Assembly: GCA_003560175.1 (NCBI GenBank)
Contig: PWIZ01000420.1
Coordinates: 1 to 8,760, forward strand
Direction of reading: 5' to 3'
Length of the DNA stretch: 8,760 nucleotides
DNA from: Halomonas sp.
GTDB taxonomy: Bacteria > Pseudomonadota > Gammaproteobacteria > Pseudomonadales > Halomonadaceae
Under the pieces are notes generated by a model, which saw only the letters and a list, made by a program, of their open reading frames with translations, did not search any database and was not told where the DNA came from. Shown in pieces: positions 1-7,929 of this stretch; the stretch's first letter is position 1; every line of letters starts with the position of its first letter. The translations under genes were made by a program, and so were the position numbers.

Positions 1-284
1 GTGCGCGAGCCCACGTCCTGGCCGTAGTGGTGCAGGAATCGCCGGTGTCCAAGGTCCAGTCGCTGGGGCGACGGTGGTTCACCCAGGGCATCAGTCAGCG
101 CCCGCTCGACGAGCTTGAGCGCACCGTTGCCGACCCAGACGCTGACCTTCTTCTCGCCCGCTTCGGGTAGGCCCTGCTCGCTCAGGGTCGCGTCCACGGC
201 GGCGGCCAGGTCGGGCACCGAGTCGATCAGGGTGCCGTCCAGGTCGAAGGCCACCAGGTCGATACCATCGAGAAGGGGGTGCAT
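1..284 (-). CDS. gph: Phosphoglycolate phosphatase, HAD family (C-terminal part missing)
   Basis: Hydrolyses 2-phosphoglycolate, a by-product of DNA repair and oxygenase side reactions, to glycolate in the cytoplasm. The visible 94 residues begin [21 protein letters not shown] motif I is residues 14-18 (DLDGT), with D14 the expected nucleophile and D16 the acid/base. The cap-domain start ([11 protein letters not shown], then a VGNGA stretch near 51-55) is typical of Gph. The gene continues beyond the left edge, so motifs II-IV are not seen. The ATG at 284 has an AAGGAG five bases upstream, the nearest of three tandem copies, which supports independent initiation here. However, the reading frame is open upstream all the way to 605, so this could also be the second domain of a fused protein (see the 1-605 entry). 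It is the last visible gene of the rpe cluster. The family call is firm; the start is less so. Confidence 0.88.
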   Translation of the reverse strand, partial: MHPLLDGIDLVAFDLDGTLIDSVPDLAAAVDATLSEQGLPEAGEKKVSVWVGNGALKLVERALTDALGEPPSPQRLDLGHRRFLHHYGQDVGSR

Positions 285-605
285 GCTCTCTCCTTGCTCT
301 CCTTGCTCTCCTTGAAGGGCCACTGCGGCCTGTCGCGCCGCCAGCCAGGCCCGCTTGCGGGGGGCCGACAGCCGCTTGATCTCGGCCTCGAGGCGGAGCG
401 CCTCGCCGTGGCGGCCCACCGGCTCCCGGTGGCGCAGGGTCAGGGGGCCGCGGCCGCGCAGGGCCTTGGCGCCGCGGCCGGCGGCGTGATCGGCCAGGCG
501 CCGCTCCACGTCGGTGGTGATGCCGGTATAGAGGGAGCCCCCCGCTGTCTCCAGCAGGTAGAGGTGCCACACCGGCAACGCAGCCTCGGGGCGCGGTTCG
601 CTCAT
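1..605 (-). CDS. GIY-YIG (YhbQ/UPF0213-type) nuclease-like ORF, open in frame into gph
   Basis: The ATG at 605 lies four bases after the rpe stop, so it is probably translationally coupled. Residues 1 to about 100 form a small GIY-YIG domain of the YhbQ/UPF0213 kind: YLL at 16-18 and YTG at 26-28 stand for GIY and YIG, followed by ITTDVERR (29-36), H40, [11 protein letters not shown] (45-55) and E73 in an [11 protein letters not shown] helix. These are the usual Tyr/Arg/His/Glu active-site positions. E. coli YhbQ is about 100 residues, so the domain is complete. I read every codon from 605 to 285 and found no stop. After AARQAAVAL the frame continues through GEQGEQGES into the gph ATG as residue 108. 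Either this is a real nuclease-phosphatase fusion or gph is mostly made from its own start. The biological role of stand-alone YhbQ-type proteins is poorly defined; a DNA-processing role is inferred from the fold. Domain call is confident, fusion status uncertain. Confidence 0.75.
   Translation of the reverse strand, partial: MSEPRPEAALPVWHLYLLETAGGSLYTGITTDVERRLADHAAGRGAKALRGRGPLTLRHREPVGRHGEALRLEAEIKRLSAPRKRAWLAARQAAVALQGEQGEQGESMHPLLDGIDLVAFDLDGTLIDSVPDLAAAVDATLSEQGLPEAGEKKVSVWVGNGALKLVERALTDALGEPPSPQRLDLGHRRFLHHYGQDVGSR
288..314 (-). repeat. Three perfect tandem copies of a 9-bp Shine-Dalgarno unit before gph
   Basis: On the minus strand the unit CAAGGAGAG occurs three times without mismatch, directly before the gph ATG at 284. 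The nearest AAGGAG sits five bases from that ATG, a good ribosome-binding position. The two other copies are 9 and 18 bases further away. In the upstream frame the same bases encode QGE three times. Because the unit is a multiple of three, gain or loss of a copy would preserve any fusion frame while changing the number of possible ribosome-binding sites. Confidence 0.85.
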
Positions 606-609
606 GGCT

Positions 610-1311
610 TCAGCGCACCCCGGCCAGCTGGGCGCGGAAGTCGCGGATCACGCTGTCGTAGCGGTGGGGGTCGGCGGCGTTGCCCGCCTTGAACACCGCG
701 GAGCCGGCCACGAAGGTGTCGGCGCCGGCCCGGGCGATCTCGGCGATGTTGTCCACCTTGACCCCACCATCGATCTCCAGGCGAATGTCGCGGCCGGAGG
801 CGTCGATCCGACGGCGCGCCTCGCGCAGCTTGTCCAGGGTACCCGGCAGGAACGACTGACCGCCGAAGCCGGGGTTGACGCTCATCAGCAACACCATGTC
901 GACCTTGTCCATCACGTAGTCGAGAAAGGAGAGCGGCGTGGCCGGATTGAAGACCAGGCCGGATTTGCAGCCGCCGTCGCGGATCAGCTGCAGGGAACGG
1001 TCGACGTGGTCCGAGGCCTCGGGGTGGAAGGTGATGATGCTGGCCCCGGCATCGATGAAGTCGCCGATCAGCCGATCCACGGGGCGCACCATCAGGTGCA
1101 CGTCGATGGGGGCGGTGACGCCATGCTTGCGCAGCGCCTCGCAGACCATGGGCCCGATGGTCAGGTTGGGCACGTAGTGATTGTCCATCACGTCGAAGTG
1201 CACGATATCGGCACCGGAGGCCAGCACGTCGTCCACCTCTGCGCCCAGGCGCGCAAAATCGGCGGAAAGGATCGAAGGAGCAATCAGGAAGTCGCGTGTC
1301 GCATCGGTCAT
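610..1311 (-). CDS. rpe: Ribulose-phosphate 3-epimerase
   Basis: Interconverts D-ribulose 5-phosphate and D-xylulose 5-phosphate in the pentose phosphate pathway (and Calvin cycle where present). It is a cytosolic, metal-dependent TIM barrel. The 233 residues cover the whole family length. Visible signatures are [10 protein letters not shown] (10-19), [13 protein letters not shown] (37-49) with metal ligand H38 and acid/base D40, VHLMV (71-75) with H72, the SVNPGFGGQ phosphate-binding stretch (144-152), and EIDGGV (179-184) with the second catalytic D181. The start at 1311 fits the family N-terminus. Its ribosome-binding site is weak, the upstream bases being pyrimidine-rich. It is the first gene of the minus-strand cluster; four bases separate its stop from the GIY-YIG start. 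The rpe-gph pairing is common in gammaproteobacteria, often followed by trpE, which would lie off the left edge. Confidence 0.97.
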   Translation of the reverse strand: MTDATRDFLIAPSILSADFARLGAEVDDVLASGADIVHFDVMDNHYVPNLTIGPMVCEALRKHGVTAPIDVHLMVRPVDRLIGDFIDAGASIITFHPEASDHVDRSLQLIRDGGCKSGLVFNPATPLSFLDYVMDKVDMVLLMSVNPGFGGQSFLPGTLDKLREARRRIDASGRDIRLEIDGGVKVDNIAEIARAGADTFVAGSAVFKAGNAADPHRYDSVIRDFRAQLAGVR

Positions 1312-1492
1312 GGAAGGGTCCAGGCGGTCGCTTGCAGAGAGCGCATTCTAGCAGAGCCGCCGCAGGACGGCAGCGCGGGGGACGGCGCCCCTTTGTACAG
1401 ACATAGTGCCAAATAGAATAAAAAATACCGTTGTAATTACTATTGGTCACACTTAACCTTCCGGCATTGCCAACAATTTCCGGAGTAACCCC
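1312..1492. promoter_or_regulatory. Divergent rpe/cysP intergenic region with AT-rich island
   Basis: This 181-bp gap must hold the promoters for cysP-T-W-A (plus) and probably rpe (minus). About 1392-1480 is strikingly AT-rich against GC-rich flanks. An imperfect dyad brackets its core: CCAAATAG (1409-1416) and CTATTGG (1440-1446). A possible plus-strand -10 is TACTAT at 1438-1443; no good -35 stands 17 bp upstream, as expected for an activator-dependent promoter. For rpe, TAGAAT (minus strand, 1350-1345) could be a -10, also with a poor -35. In enterics such operons are activated by CysB, a LysR-type protein with degenerate AT-rich sites; control by CysB here is inference from gene content. 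GGAG at 1482-1485 is the cysP ribosome-binding site, seven bases before the ATG. Confidence 0.5.
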
Positions 1493-2503
1493 ATGGCCCT
1501 GCATCCGCTCTTCCAACGCTCCCTGATCGCCATCGCCCTTAGCGCCGGTCTGGCCGGCCCGGCCTTGGCAGCCGAGCGGGAACTGCTCAACTCCTCCTAC
1601 GACATCGCCCGGGAGCTGTTCTCGGCCATCAATCCCGACTTCGTGGCGCACTGGCAGGAGACCCGGGGTGAGGAGGTGGCCGTCAGCCAGTCCCACGGCG
1701 GCTCTTCCGCCCAGGCTCGCGCCATCCTGCAGGGGCTGCGCGCCGATGTGGTGACCTACAACCAGGTCACCGACGTCCAGGTGCTGGCCGACGACGGCCT
1801 GGTGGCCGATAACTGGCAGCAGGCGTTCGACAACAACGCCTCGCCCTACTACTCCACCACCGCCTTCCTGGTGCGCAAGGGCAATCCCAAGGGGATCGAG
1901 AGCTGGGATGACCTGAGCGGCGAAGGGGTAGGGATCGTCTTCCCCAATCCCAAGACCTCCGGCAATGGCCGCTACACCTATCTGGCCGCCTGGGGCTTCG
2001 CCGACCAGCATTTCGACGGCGACGAGGAGCAGATCCAGGACTTCATGCGCACCTTCCTGCGCAACGTGACGGTGTTCGACACCGGCGGCCGCGGCGCCAC
2101 TACCAGCTTCATCGAGCGTGGCCTGGGCGATGTGTTGATCAGCTTCGAGTCCGAGGTCAACAACATCCGCGGGGAATATGGCAGCGATGACTATGAGGTG
2201 ATCGTGCCGCCGGTCAGCATCCTGGCCGAATTCCCGGTGGCGGTGGTCGAGCCCAACGCCGAGCGCAATGGCACCCAGGACCTGGCCCAGGCCTACGTGG
2301 AGTACCTCTACAGCGAGGAGGCCCAGCGCACTCTGGCCGGCTTCAACTACCGCGTCCACCACGAGGCAGTGGTCGAGGAGTTCGCCGATCTATTTCCCGA
2401 GACCGAGCTGCTGCGCGTCGAGGACGTCTTCGGTGGCTGGGATCAGGCCATGGAGACCCACTTCGGCAGTGGCGGCCTGCTCGACCAGCTGCAGCGCCGC
2501 TAA
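1493..2503 (+). CDS. cysP: Periplasmic sulfate/thiosulfate-binding protein (CysP type)
   Basis: Captures sulfate or thiosulfate in the periplasm and delivers it to the CysTWA transporter. The 336 residues start with a signal peptide: R9, a hydrophobic core at 11-25, and cleavage probably after ALA at 24-26. The mature part carries the family signatures LLNSSYDIARELF, QSHGGSSAQARAILQGL, ADVVTYNQVTD, FPNPKTSGNGRYTYLAAWG, FDTGGRGATTSF and GDVLISFESEVNNIR. These words match E. coli CysP (thiosulfate-type) better than Sbp, which has LLNVSYDPTRELY, VVTLALAYD and PNPKSSGGARW at the same places. Anion selectivity cannot be settled from sequence, and homologs are often labelled sbp. It leads the operon, with 26 bp before cysT. 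The start is fixed by GGAG seven bases upstream and by the signal peptide. Confidence 0.93.
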   Translation: MALHPLFQRSLIAIALSAGLAGPALAAERELLNSSYDIARELFSAINPDFVAHWQETRGEEVAVSQSHGGSSAQARAILQGLRADVVTYNQVTDVQVLADDGLVADNWQQAFDNNASPYYSTTAFLVRKGNPKGIESWDDLSGEGVGIVFPNPKTSGNGRYTYLAAWGFADQHFDGDEEQIQDFMRTFLRNVTVFDTGGRGATTSFIERGLGDVLISFESEVNNIRGEYGSDDYEVIVPPVSILAEFPVAVVEPNAERNGTQDLAQAYVEYLYSEEAQRTLAGFNYRVHHEAVVEEFADLFPETELLRVEDVFGGWDQAMETHFGSGGLLDQLQRR

Positions 2504-2529
2504 TCCCCTCAAGGAGACGAGTCACGCCC

Positions 2530-3393
2530 ATGAGCACCCGCGCCCTTCCCTTCGCCATCGGCCGCGCCCCCAAGCGGGTGCTGCCCGGGTTCGGCCTGTC
2601 GCTGGGGGTGAGCCTGCTGTTCATCTCCCTGGTGCTGCTGCTACCGATGACCGGCCTGTTCGGCCAGCTGGCCGGGCTCAGCCTGGCCGAATACTGGGCA
2701 ATCATCAGCGACGGTCGCGTGGTGGCCAGCTATTCGGTCACCATCGGCGCCGCCGCCGTGGCAGCCCTGGTCAACGGCGCCTTCGGACTGCTGCTGGCCT
2801 GGGTGCTGGTGCGCTACGAGTTTCCCGGCAAACGCCTGCTCGATGCCCTGATGGACCTGCCCTTCGCCCTGCCCACGGCGGTGGCCGGCATCACCCTCGC
2901 CACTCTGTATTCCAGCAACGGCTGGATGGGCCGGCTGCTTGAGCCGCTGGGGCTGCAGGTGGCCTACACCTGGGTGGGCATCGCCCTGGCCATGGCCTTC
3001 ACCAGCATCCCCTTCGTGGTGCGTACGGTGCAGCCGGTACTGGAGGACCTGCCGGTGGAGGTGGACGAGGCCGCGCTGACCCTGGGTGCCAACGACGGCA
3101 CCGCCTTTCGTCGGGTGATCCTGCCCCACCTGTGGCCAGCCCTGGTCACCGGCACGGGTCTGGCCTTCGTGCGCTCCTTGGGCGAATTCGGCGCGATCAT
3201 CTTCATCGCCGGCAACATGCCCTACGAGACCGAAATCACCGCGCTGATGATCTTCGTGCGCCTGCAGGAGTACGACTACGCCGGCGCCTCGGCCATCGCC
3301 TCGGTGGTGCTGTTCGTCTCGCTGGCGCTGCTGCTGGCCATCAACATCTGGCAGGGGCGCTTCATTAAGCGCCTGCATGGAGGAGGCGGCTGA
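2530..3393 (+). CDS. cysT: Sulfate/thiosulfate ABC transporter permease CysT (CysU)
   Basis: One of the two inner-membrane permease subunits forming the anion channel. The 287 residues match E. coli CysU closely: VLPGFGLSLGVSLLF (17-31), LLDALMDLPFALPTAVAG (103-120), MAFTSIPFVVRTVQPVLE (155-172) and SLGEFGAIIFIAGN (216-229). Six membrane segments are expected at roughly 18-44, 68-94, 108-128, 145-167, 204-228 and 254-276. The cytoplasmic EAA loop that docks on the CysA ATPase is at 180-199, from EAA through G187 to ILP. AAGGAG at 2511-2516 lies 13 bases before the ATG, a longer spacing than usual, but no better start is in frame. The stop shares one base with the cysW start. Confidence 0.97.
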   Translation: MSTRALPFAIGRAPKRVLPGFGLSLGVSLLFISLVLLLPMTGLFGQLAGLSLAEYWAIISDGRVVASYSVTIGAAAVAALVNGAFGLLLAWVLVRYEFPGKRLLDALMDLPFALPTAVAGITLATLYSSNGWMGRLLEPLGLQVAYTWVGIALAMAFTSIPFVVRTVQPVLEDLPVEVDEAALTLGANDGTAFRRVILPHLWPALVTGTGLAFVRSLGEFGAIIFIAGNMPYETEITALMIFVRLQEYDYAGASAIASVVLFVSLALLLAINIWQGRFIKRLHGGGG

Positions 3394-4216
3394 TGCAACG
3401 TATCGGTGATGCTCCGGCGGTACGCCGGGCCTTGATCCTCGCCGCCGTGGCCCTGTCGGCGCTGTTCCTGCTGTTGCCGCTAGTGGCGATCTTCGCCCAG
3501 GCCTTCGCCCAGGGCGTGGCGGTGTTCTGGACCAATGTCAGTAACGAATACACCGTGGCGGCCATCGGCCTGACGCTCTTCATCACGGTGCTGACCATTC
3601 CCGTCTGCCTGGTGTTCGGGGTGGCCCTGGCCTGGCTGGTGACCCGCTTCCAGTTCCCGGGCCGGCGCGTGCTGCAGACCCTGATCGACATTCCCTTCGC
3701 GGTCTCGCCGGTGGTGGCGGGCCTGATCTACCTGCTGCTCTACGGGCGCAACGGCTGGCTGGGCGGCTGGCTCGACGGCCACGACATCCAGCTGATGTTC
3801 GCCTGGCCGGGGATCCTGATGGTGACCATCTTCGTCACCTGCCCCTTCGTGGCCCGGGAACTGATCCCGCTGATGCAGGCCCAGGGTTCCCGGGAAGAGG
3901 AAGCCGCCGTGACTCTCGGCGCGCCGGGCTGGACGATCTTCCGCCGGGTGACCCTGCCCAACATCCGCTGGGCGCTGCTCTACGGGGTGATCCTCACCAA
4001 CGCCCGGGCGGTGGGGGAGTTCGGCGCCGTCTCGGTGGTCTCGGGGGCCATCCGCGGCCAGACCAACACCCTGCCGCTGCACCTGGAACAGCTCTACCAG
4101 GACTACAACACCGTGGGGGCCTTCGCCAGCGCCGCTCTGCTGGCCCTGATTGCCCTGCTTACCCTGGCCGCCAAGGCCGGACTGGAATGGCGCGCCGCGC
4201 GCCAGGAGGCTCACCC

Positions 4217-4220
<4 letters not shown>
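3393..4220 (+). CDS. cysW: Sulfate/thiosulfate ABC transporter permease CysW
   Basis: Second permease half, pairing with CysT in the inner membrane. The 275 residues carry hydrophobic segments at about 13-40, 54-84, 99-117, 137-156, 195-219 and 241-262. Residues [20 protein letters not shown] (97-116) and [16 protein letters not shown] (203-218) are typical CysW stretches. The EAA loop is at 170-189 (EAA at 170-172, G176, TLP at 187-189). The ATG at 3393 shares its first base with the cysT TGA (TGATG junction), and GGAGGAGG at 3379-3386 gives a strong ribosome-binding site six bases away. The stop overlaps the cysA start by four bases (ATGA). Such overlaps indicate translational coupling and near-equimolar subunit synthesis. 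Confidence 0.97.
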
Positions 4221-5326
<1,106 letters not shown>

Positions 5327-5333
5327 AACCGAC

Positions 5334-5762
5334 TCAGCTCTGCCAGGCCATCAGGGTCTCCGCTTCGCCGGTGAACGGCTCGAGGCGCTCCTCGACCACC
5401 TGGAAGCCCAGACGCCGGTAGAAGGAGACCGCGCGTACGTTGCGGGAGAAGACGCAGAGGGACAGCCGCGAATGATGGGCCATGGCGTGGGCCATCAGCC
5501 GTGAGCCGTGACCGTAGCTCTGCAACTCCGGGTCGACGAACAGCGCCTCGAGATGCTCACCGTTGAGGGCGGCAAAGCCAATCACTCGCCCCTCCACCTC
5601 CAGCACCAGCAGTTCGTCGACGCCAGGCAGATGCTCTCCGGCCATGGCATCGAGGTGCGACTCCCAGTACGCCGCGGGGATGAAGTCGTGGGCCCGACGC
5701 GAGGCACGCAGCCAGATATCGGCCAGTTGCGGAATCTCCTGGGGGACGGCGGGACGAATCAT
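5334..5762 (-). CDS. GNAT-family N-acetyltransferase, YjaB-like
   Basis: Predicted cytosolic acetyl-CoA-dependent N-acetyltransferase. The 142 residues span one GNAT domain: an N-terminal IRPAVPQEIPQLADIWLRAS helix region, a central EGRVIGFAALNGEHLEALFVDP strand pair (57-78), the acetyl-CoA pyrophosphate loop QSYGHG at 81-86 (Q/R-x-x-G-x-G/A type), and FYRRLGF at 114-120 with the usual motif-B tyrosine (Y115). The AHDF near 24-27 and the ALFVDP pattern resemble E. coli YjaB, a protein-lysine/small-molecule acetyltransferase; the substrate here is unknown. The ATG at 5762 has GGAG seven bases upstream. It is transcribed toward cysA and divergently from the YajG-type lipoprotein gene. Family is certain; the YjaB relation is likely. 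Confidence 0.85.
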   Translation of the reverse strand: MIRPAVPQEIPQLADIWLRASRRAHDFIPAAYWESHLDAMAGEHLPGVDELLVLEVEGRVIGFAALNGEHLEALFVDPELQSYGHGSRLMAHAMAHHSRLSLCVFSRNVRAVSFYRRLGFQVVEERLEPFTGEAETLMAWQS

Positions 5763-5854
5763 CGCGTTACTCCAACGAACGGAACTAGCCAGTATGTGTC
5801 ATCGTGGGGCCATCCCTTCAGTGTATCCTTGAGGCACGGCTCCTGCCCGAGCAA

Positions 5855-5883
5855 TTCCGAGGCCTGGCGCGAGGGGATATACT
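5855..5883 (+). promoter_or_regulatory. Candidate sigma-70 promoter for the YajG-type lipoprotein gene
   Basis: TATACT at 5878-5883 matches the -10 consensus at five of six positions. TTCCGA at 5855-5860 is a poor -35 (three of six), at exactly 17 bp spacing. The predicted transcript start would lie about 33 bases before the ATG at 5924. The rest of the 161-bp divergent gap (5763-5923) must also hold the GNAT promoter, for which I saw no convincing hexamers. Confidence 0.45.
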
Positions 5884-5923
5884 GCCTACGAATGCCTGAC
5901 TTCGTCGCCCAGAGAGATCTCCC

Positions 5924-6529
5924 ATGCAGCATAGCCGCCCCCTTCATACCCTCCTGCTTCGACTCTCCGCGGGATTGCTGACCGCCGGACTGCTCGCCGC
6001 CTGTGCCAGTCCTCACTATCTGCAGCTCAACCCCCAGCGCAGTGCCGAGGTGCCGGTGACTGGCAGCGGCCAGGCGGTCACGGTGATCGCCGTGGACGGC
6101 CGCGACAGCGAAGTGATCGGCACTCGCACCGGCAGCGCCATGTCGACGGCCACCATCACGGTCAATGCCCACGAGCTGGTACCGCACCTGCAGCGCGAAG
6201 CGGAGCGAGCGGTGCGCGACATGGGTTTTCGCCCCACCGCCGAGAATGCAGCGGGTCGCCCCAGCCTGACCCTCACTCTGGAGCACCTGGGCTACGAGCG
6301 CGGCCAGAGCCGACCGGTGATCGATGAAGCACGCCTGGAGTCGGTGCTCATCGCCGAGGCAGTCAACGGCGGCAACACCTACACGGGCACCTATACCTCG
6401 CGACGCACTCAGAGCTTTGCCGTGCGCCCGGACCGCGACACCAACGCCCGCATGGTCAACGACCTGCTCTCCGATGGCCTCGACCGTGCCTTCCGGGATC
6501 CCGAGCTGGGCCAGCTGCTGGCGCGCTGA
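5924..6529 (+). CDS. YajG-type outer-membrane lipoprotein (Lipoprotein_16 family)
   Basis: The 201-residue product starts with a lipoprotein signal: two arginines (R5, R13), a hydrophobic run LSAGLLTAGL at 14-23, and the lipobox LAAC at 24-27, so C27 should be lipidated. Alanine at +2 favours sorting to the outer membrane. The mature part (SPHYLQLNPQ, then VIAVDGRDSEVIGTR and AHELVPHLQREAERAV near 86-101) follows the pattern of E. coli YajG, whose precise role is unknown. The ribosome-binding site is weak (purine-rich AGAGAGA, 5911-5917). The gene stands alone, divergent from the GNAT gene and converging on tpm with 6 bp between stops. Family assignment rests on sequence memory; function is unassigned. 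Confidence 0.75.
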   Translation: MQHSRPLHTLLLRLSAGLLTAGLLAACASPHYLQLNPQRSAEVPVTGSGQAVTVIAVDGRDSEVIGTRTGSAMSTATITVNAHELVPHLQREAERAVRDMGFRPTAENAAGRPSLTLTLEHLGYERGQSRPVIDEARLESVLIAEAVNGGNTYTGTYTSRRTQSFAVRPDRDTNARMVNDLLSDGLDRAFRDPELGQLLAR

Positions 6530-6535
6530 GCTCGA

Positions 6536-7174
6536 CTACTCCAGCGGGCCGCGGCGCACCAGCGCCCAGGCGCTCTCGCGAAAGCCGCTGCCGGCCTCCG
6601 GCTCCCCCTGGGCCAGCAGGGTGACCCGGAAGTTGGGCTCGAAGAGCTCATACACCTCCTCGTTGGACACGCTGAAGGGCGGCCCACCCGCATCGCCCGG
6701 CTCGCGTTCGAGGCTGATCAGCAGGCCGCGACTGCCCGGCGGCACCAGCTGGGCCAGGTGAAAGGCATAGCGCTGGCGGGTGGCCGGCGGCAGGGCGATC
6801 AGCGAAGCGCGATCATAGAAGGCCCCGATCTCCGCCGCCTGCTCGATATGAAAGTGAAAGAAGTCTCCCTGCCACAGCTCCACGTTACCCTGGCGACAGA
6901 TCTGGAAGCCGGCCTGGCGATAGCGGGTCGTGACCCCCTCCCCCTCGGCCATGAACTGCTCGATCGCCTCCGGCGCCAGCTCGATGCCAAGCACCGGGTG
7001 GTCATGGCCGGCGAGCCAGCGCATATCCAGGCTCTTGCCGCAGAGCGGCACCAGGACCTTGGTTCCGGCCTTGACCTCGAGACCGGGCCAGTGGGCCACC
7101 AGCATCGGATGGGGGCGGTCGCGGTGGAAACCGATGCGCCCCTCACGCCAGCGCTCGAGCCATTCGTTGGCCAT
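6536..7174 (-). CDS. tpm: Thiopurine S-methyltransferase (bacterial TPMT)
   Basis: SAM-dependent methyltransferase. Bacterial members methylate thiopurines and can methylate selenium and tellurium oxyanion products, linking them to metalloid resistance. The 212 residues show the N-terminal WLERWREGRIGFH (5-17), the SAM-binding loop VLVPLCGKSLDM (40-51), GIELAPEAIEQF next, a GDFF acidic motif and FYDRASLIALPP, all diagnostic. I chose the ATG at 7174 over an upstream in-frame ATG at 7276. It has AGGAG seven bases away, the family starts at this residue, and the extra 34 residues would lie inside the upstream gene. It follows the YgiM-like gene by 10 bp, with the ribosome-binding site around that gene's stop, so the two are probably cotranscribed. 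Confidence 0.93.
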   Translation of the reverse strand: MANEWLERWREGRIGFHRDRPHPMLVAHWPGLEVKAGTKVLVPLCGKSLDMRWLAGHDHPVLGIELAPEAIEQFMAEGEGVTTRYRQAGFQICRQGNVELWQGDFFHFHIEQAAEIGAFYDRASLIALPPATRQRYAFHLAQLVPPGSRGLLISLEREPGDAGGPPFSVSNEEVYELFEPNFRVTLLAQGEPEAGSGFRESAWALVRRGPLE

Positions 7175-7184
7175 CGCCCTCTCC

Positions 7185-7811
7185 TCAGAACCAGCGGTCG
7201 CGCTTGCGCTTGCGGCGCGGCAAGTGGGGAACGATAAGCCCCACCAGCAGGCCCGCGCCGGCCACCCCGCCGCCATACATGAAGTAGCGCATCAGCAGGT
7301 CTTCCTCTTGGGTGTCCAGGCGAGCCTGCAGCTGACGGATGGTCTGCCGCGACTGCTCTGACTCGGCGTCCAGTGCCTGATTGCTCGCCTCGAGCTCGAC
7401 GATGCGCGCCTCGCGAGTCTCCAGCGCCTCGCGCTGGGCGGAGGTGCGATTCTCCCACTGCTCATTGATGCCATCGAGCTCCGCTGAGAGTTCGGCCACC
7501 TGCTGCTCCAGTTCCGGCACGCGCACCTGGGCGCTGGGGGCGTCCTGCAGCTCGCTGGTGAGTATCCAGACGGTGTTGCCGTCGGCATTCCGCACCCGGC
7601 TGTAGTTGCCGCTGGTCTCGAGCCGCTCCACCGGCTCACCGGCAGCAAGGGTGCCGACAATGCGGTAACCGTCGGTGGGGCCGCTGCGCACATAAGTAGT
7701 CAGGGAATCGCTGACCCAGTGGGTCGCGTCGTTCTGCTGGGCCTGGAGTGGCAGGGCAAGGAGCCCCAGGGCAAGGCCCAGGCTGAGTCGTCTGATGTCG
7801 TGTCGTATCAT
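7185..7811 (-). CDS. YgiM-like SH3-domain, coiled-coil, membrane-anchored protein (TIGR04211 type)
   Basis: The 208 residues have four parts. A signal peptide or N-terminal anchor occupies 1-24 (IRRLSLGLALGLLALPLQA). A bacterial SH3 domain spans about 31-92 (HWVSDSLTTYVRSGPTDGYRIVG, then NTVWILTSEL). A coiled coil rich in Glu, Gln and Leu covers about 98-170. A C-terminal membrane segment (YFMYGGGVAGAGLLVGLIVPHL) is followed by a basic RRKRKRDRW tail. This order and the MYGGGVAG/LPHL-type end match E. coli YgiM closely. Such proteins probably sit in the inner membrane with the SH3 and coiled coil in the periplasm; role unknown. The ATG at 7811 has AGGA seven bases upstream and gives a proper signal sequence. 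A longer in-frame start at 7937 would put 42 non-hydrophobic residues in front of the signal and overlap the inverted repeats. Confidence 0.87.
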   Translation of the reverse strand: MIRHDIRRLSLGLALGLLALPLQAQQNDATHWVSDSLTTYVRSGPTDGYRIVGTLAAGEPVERLETSGNYSRVRNADGNTVWILTSELQDAPSAQVRVPELEQQVAELSAELDGINEQWENRTSAQREALETREARIVELEASNQALDAESEQSRQTIRQLQARLDTQEEDLLMRYFMYGGGVAGAGLLVGLIVPHLPRRKRKRDRWF

Positions 7812-7900
7812 GCCGTTGTCCTGGCTATAGCTGGCGGATTTCCACTCTGGCGCGACCTGTACCCGACGCCGGCTTCCTGCCGACGCCGATGCGATGAGAC

Positions 7901-7928
7901 GGCCGATCTCTCTCGAAAGGTATCGGCC
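7901..7928. repeat. Inverted repeat, 7-bp arms with 14-base loop
   Basis: GGCCGAT (7901-7907) pairs perfectly with ATCGGCC (7922-7928). On the plus strand it is followed by ATTTTCC, so it looks terminator-like only in the plus direction, where no gene reads into it. It may be a leader hairpin of the ygiM-like transcript or chance. Confidence 0.4.
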
Positions 7929-7929
7929 A

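Noticed and set aside
91..570. 159-codon minus-strand frame over the GIY-YIG/gph region
   Set aside because: Arg/Pro-rich, out of frame with the recognised GIY-YIG and Gph domains; a codon-bias shadow.
602..2362. 586-codon open frame on the minus strand across cysP and rpe
   Set aside because: It is antisense to cysP and out of frame over rpe, both with unambiguous family signatures. Its sequence is low-complexity and His/Gly/Arg-rich as expected for GC-rich shadows.
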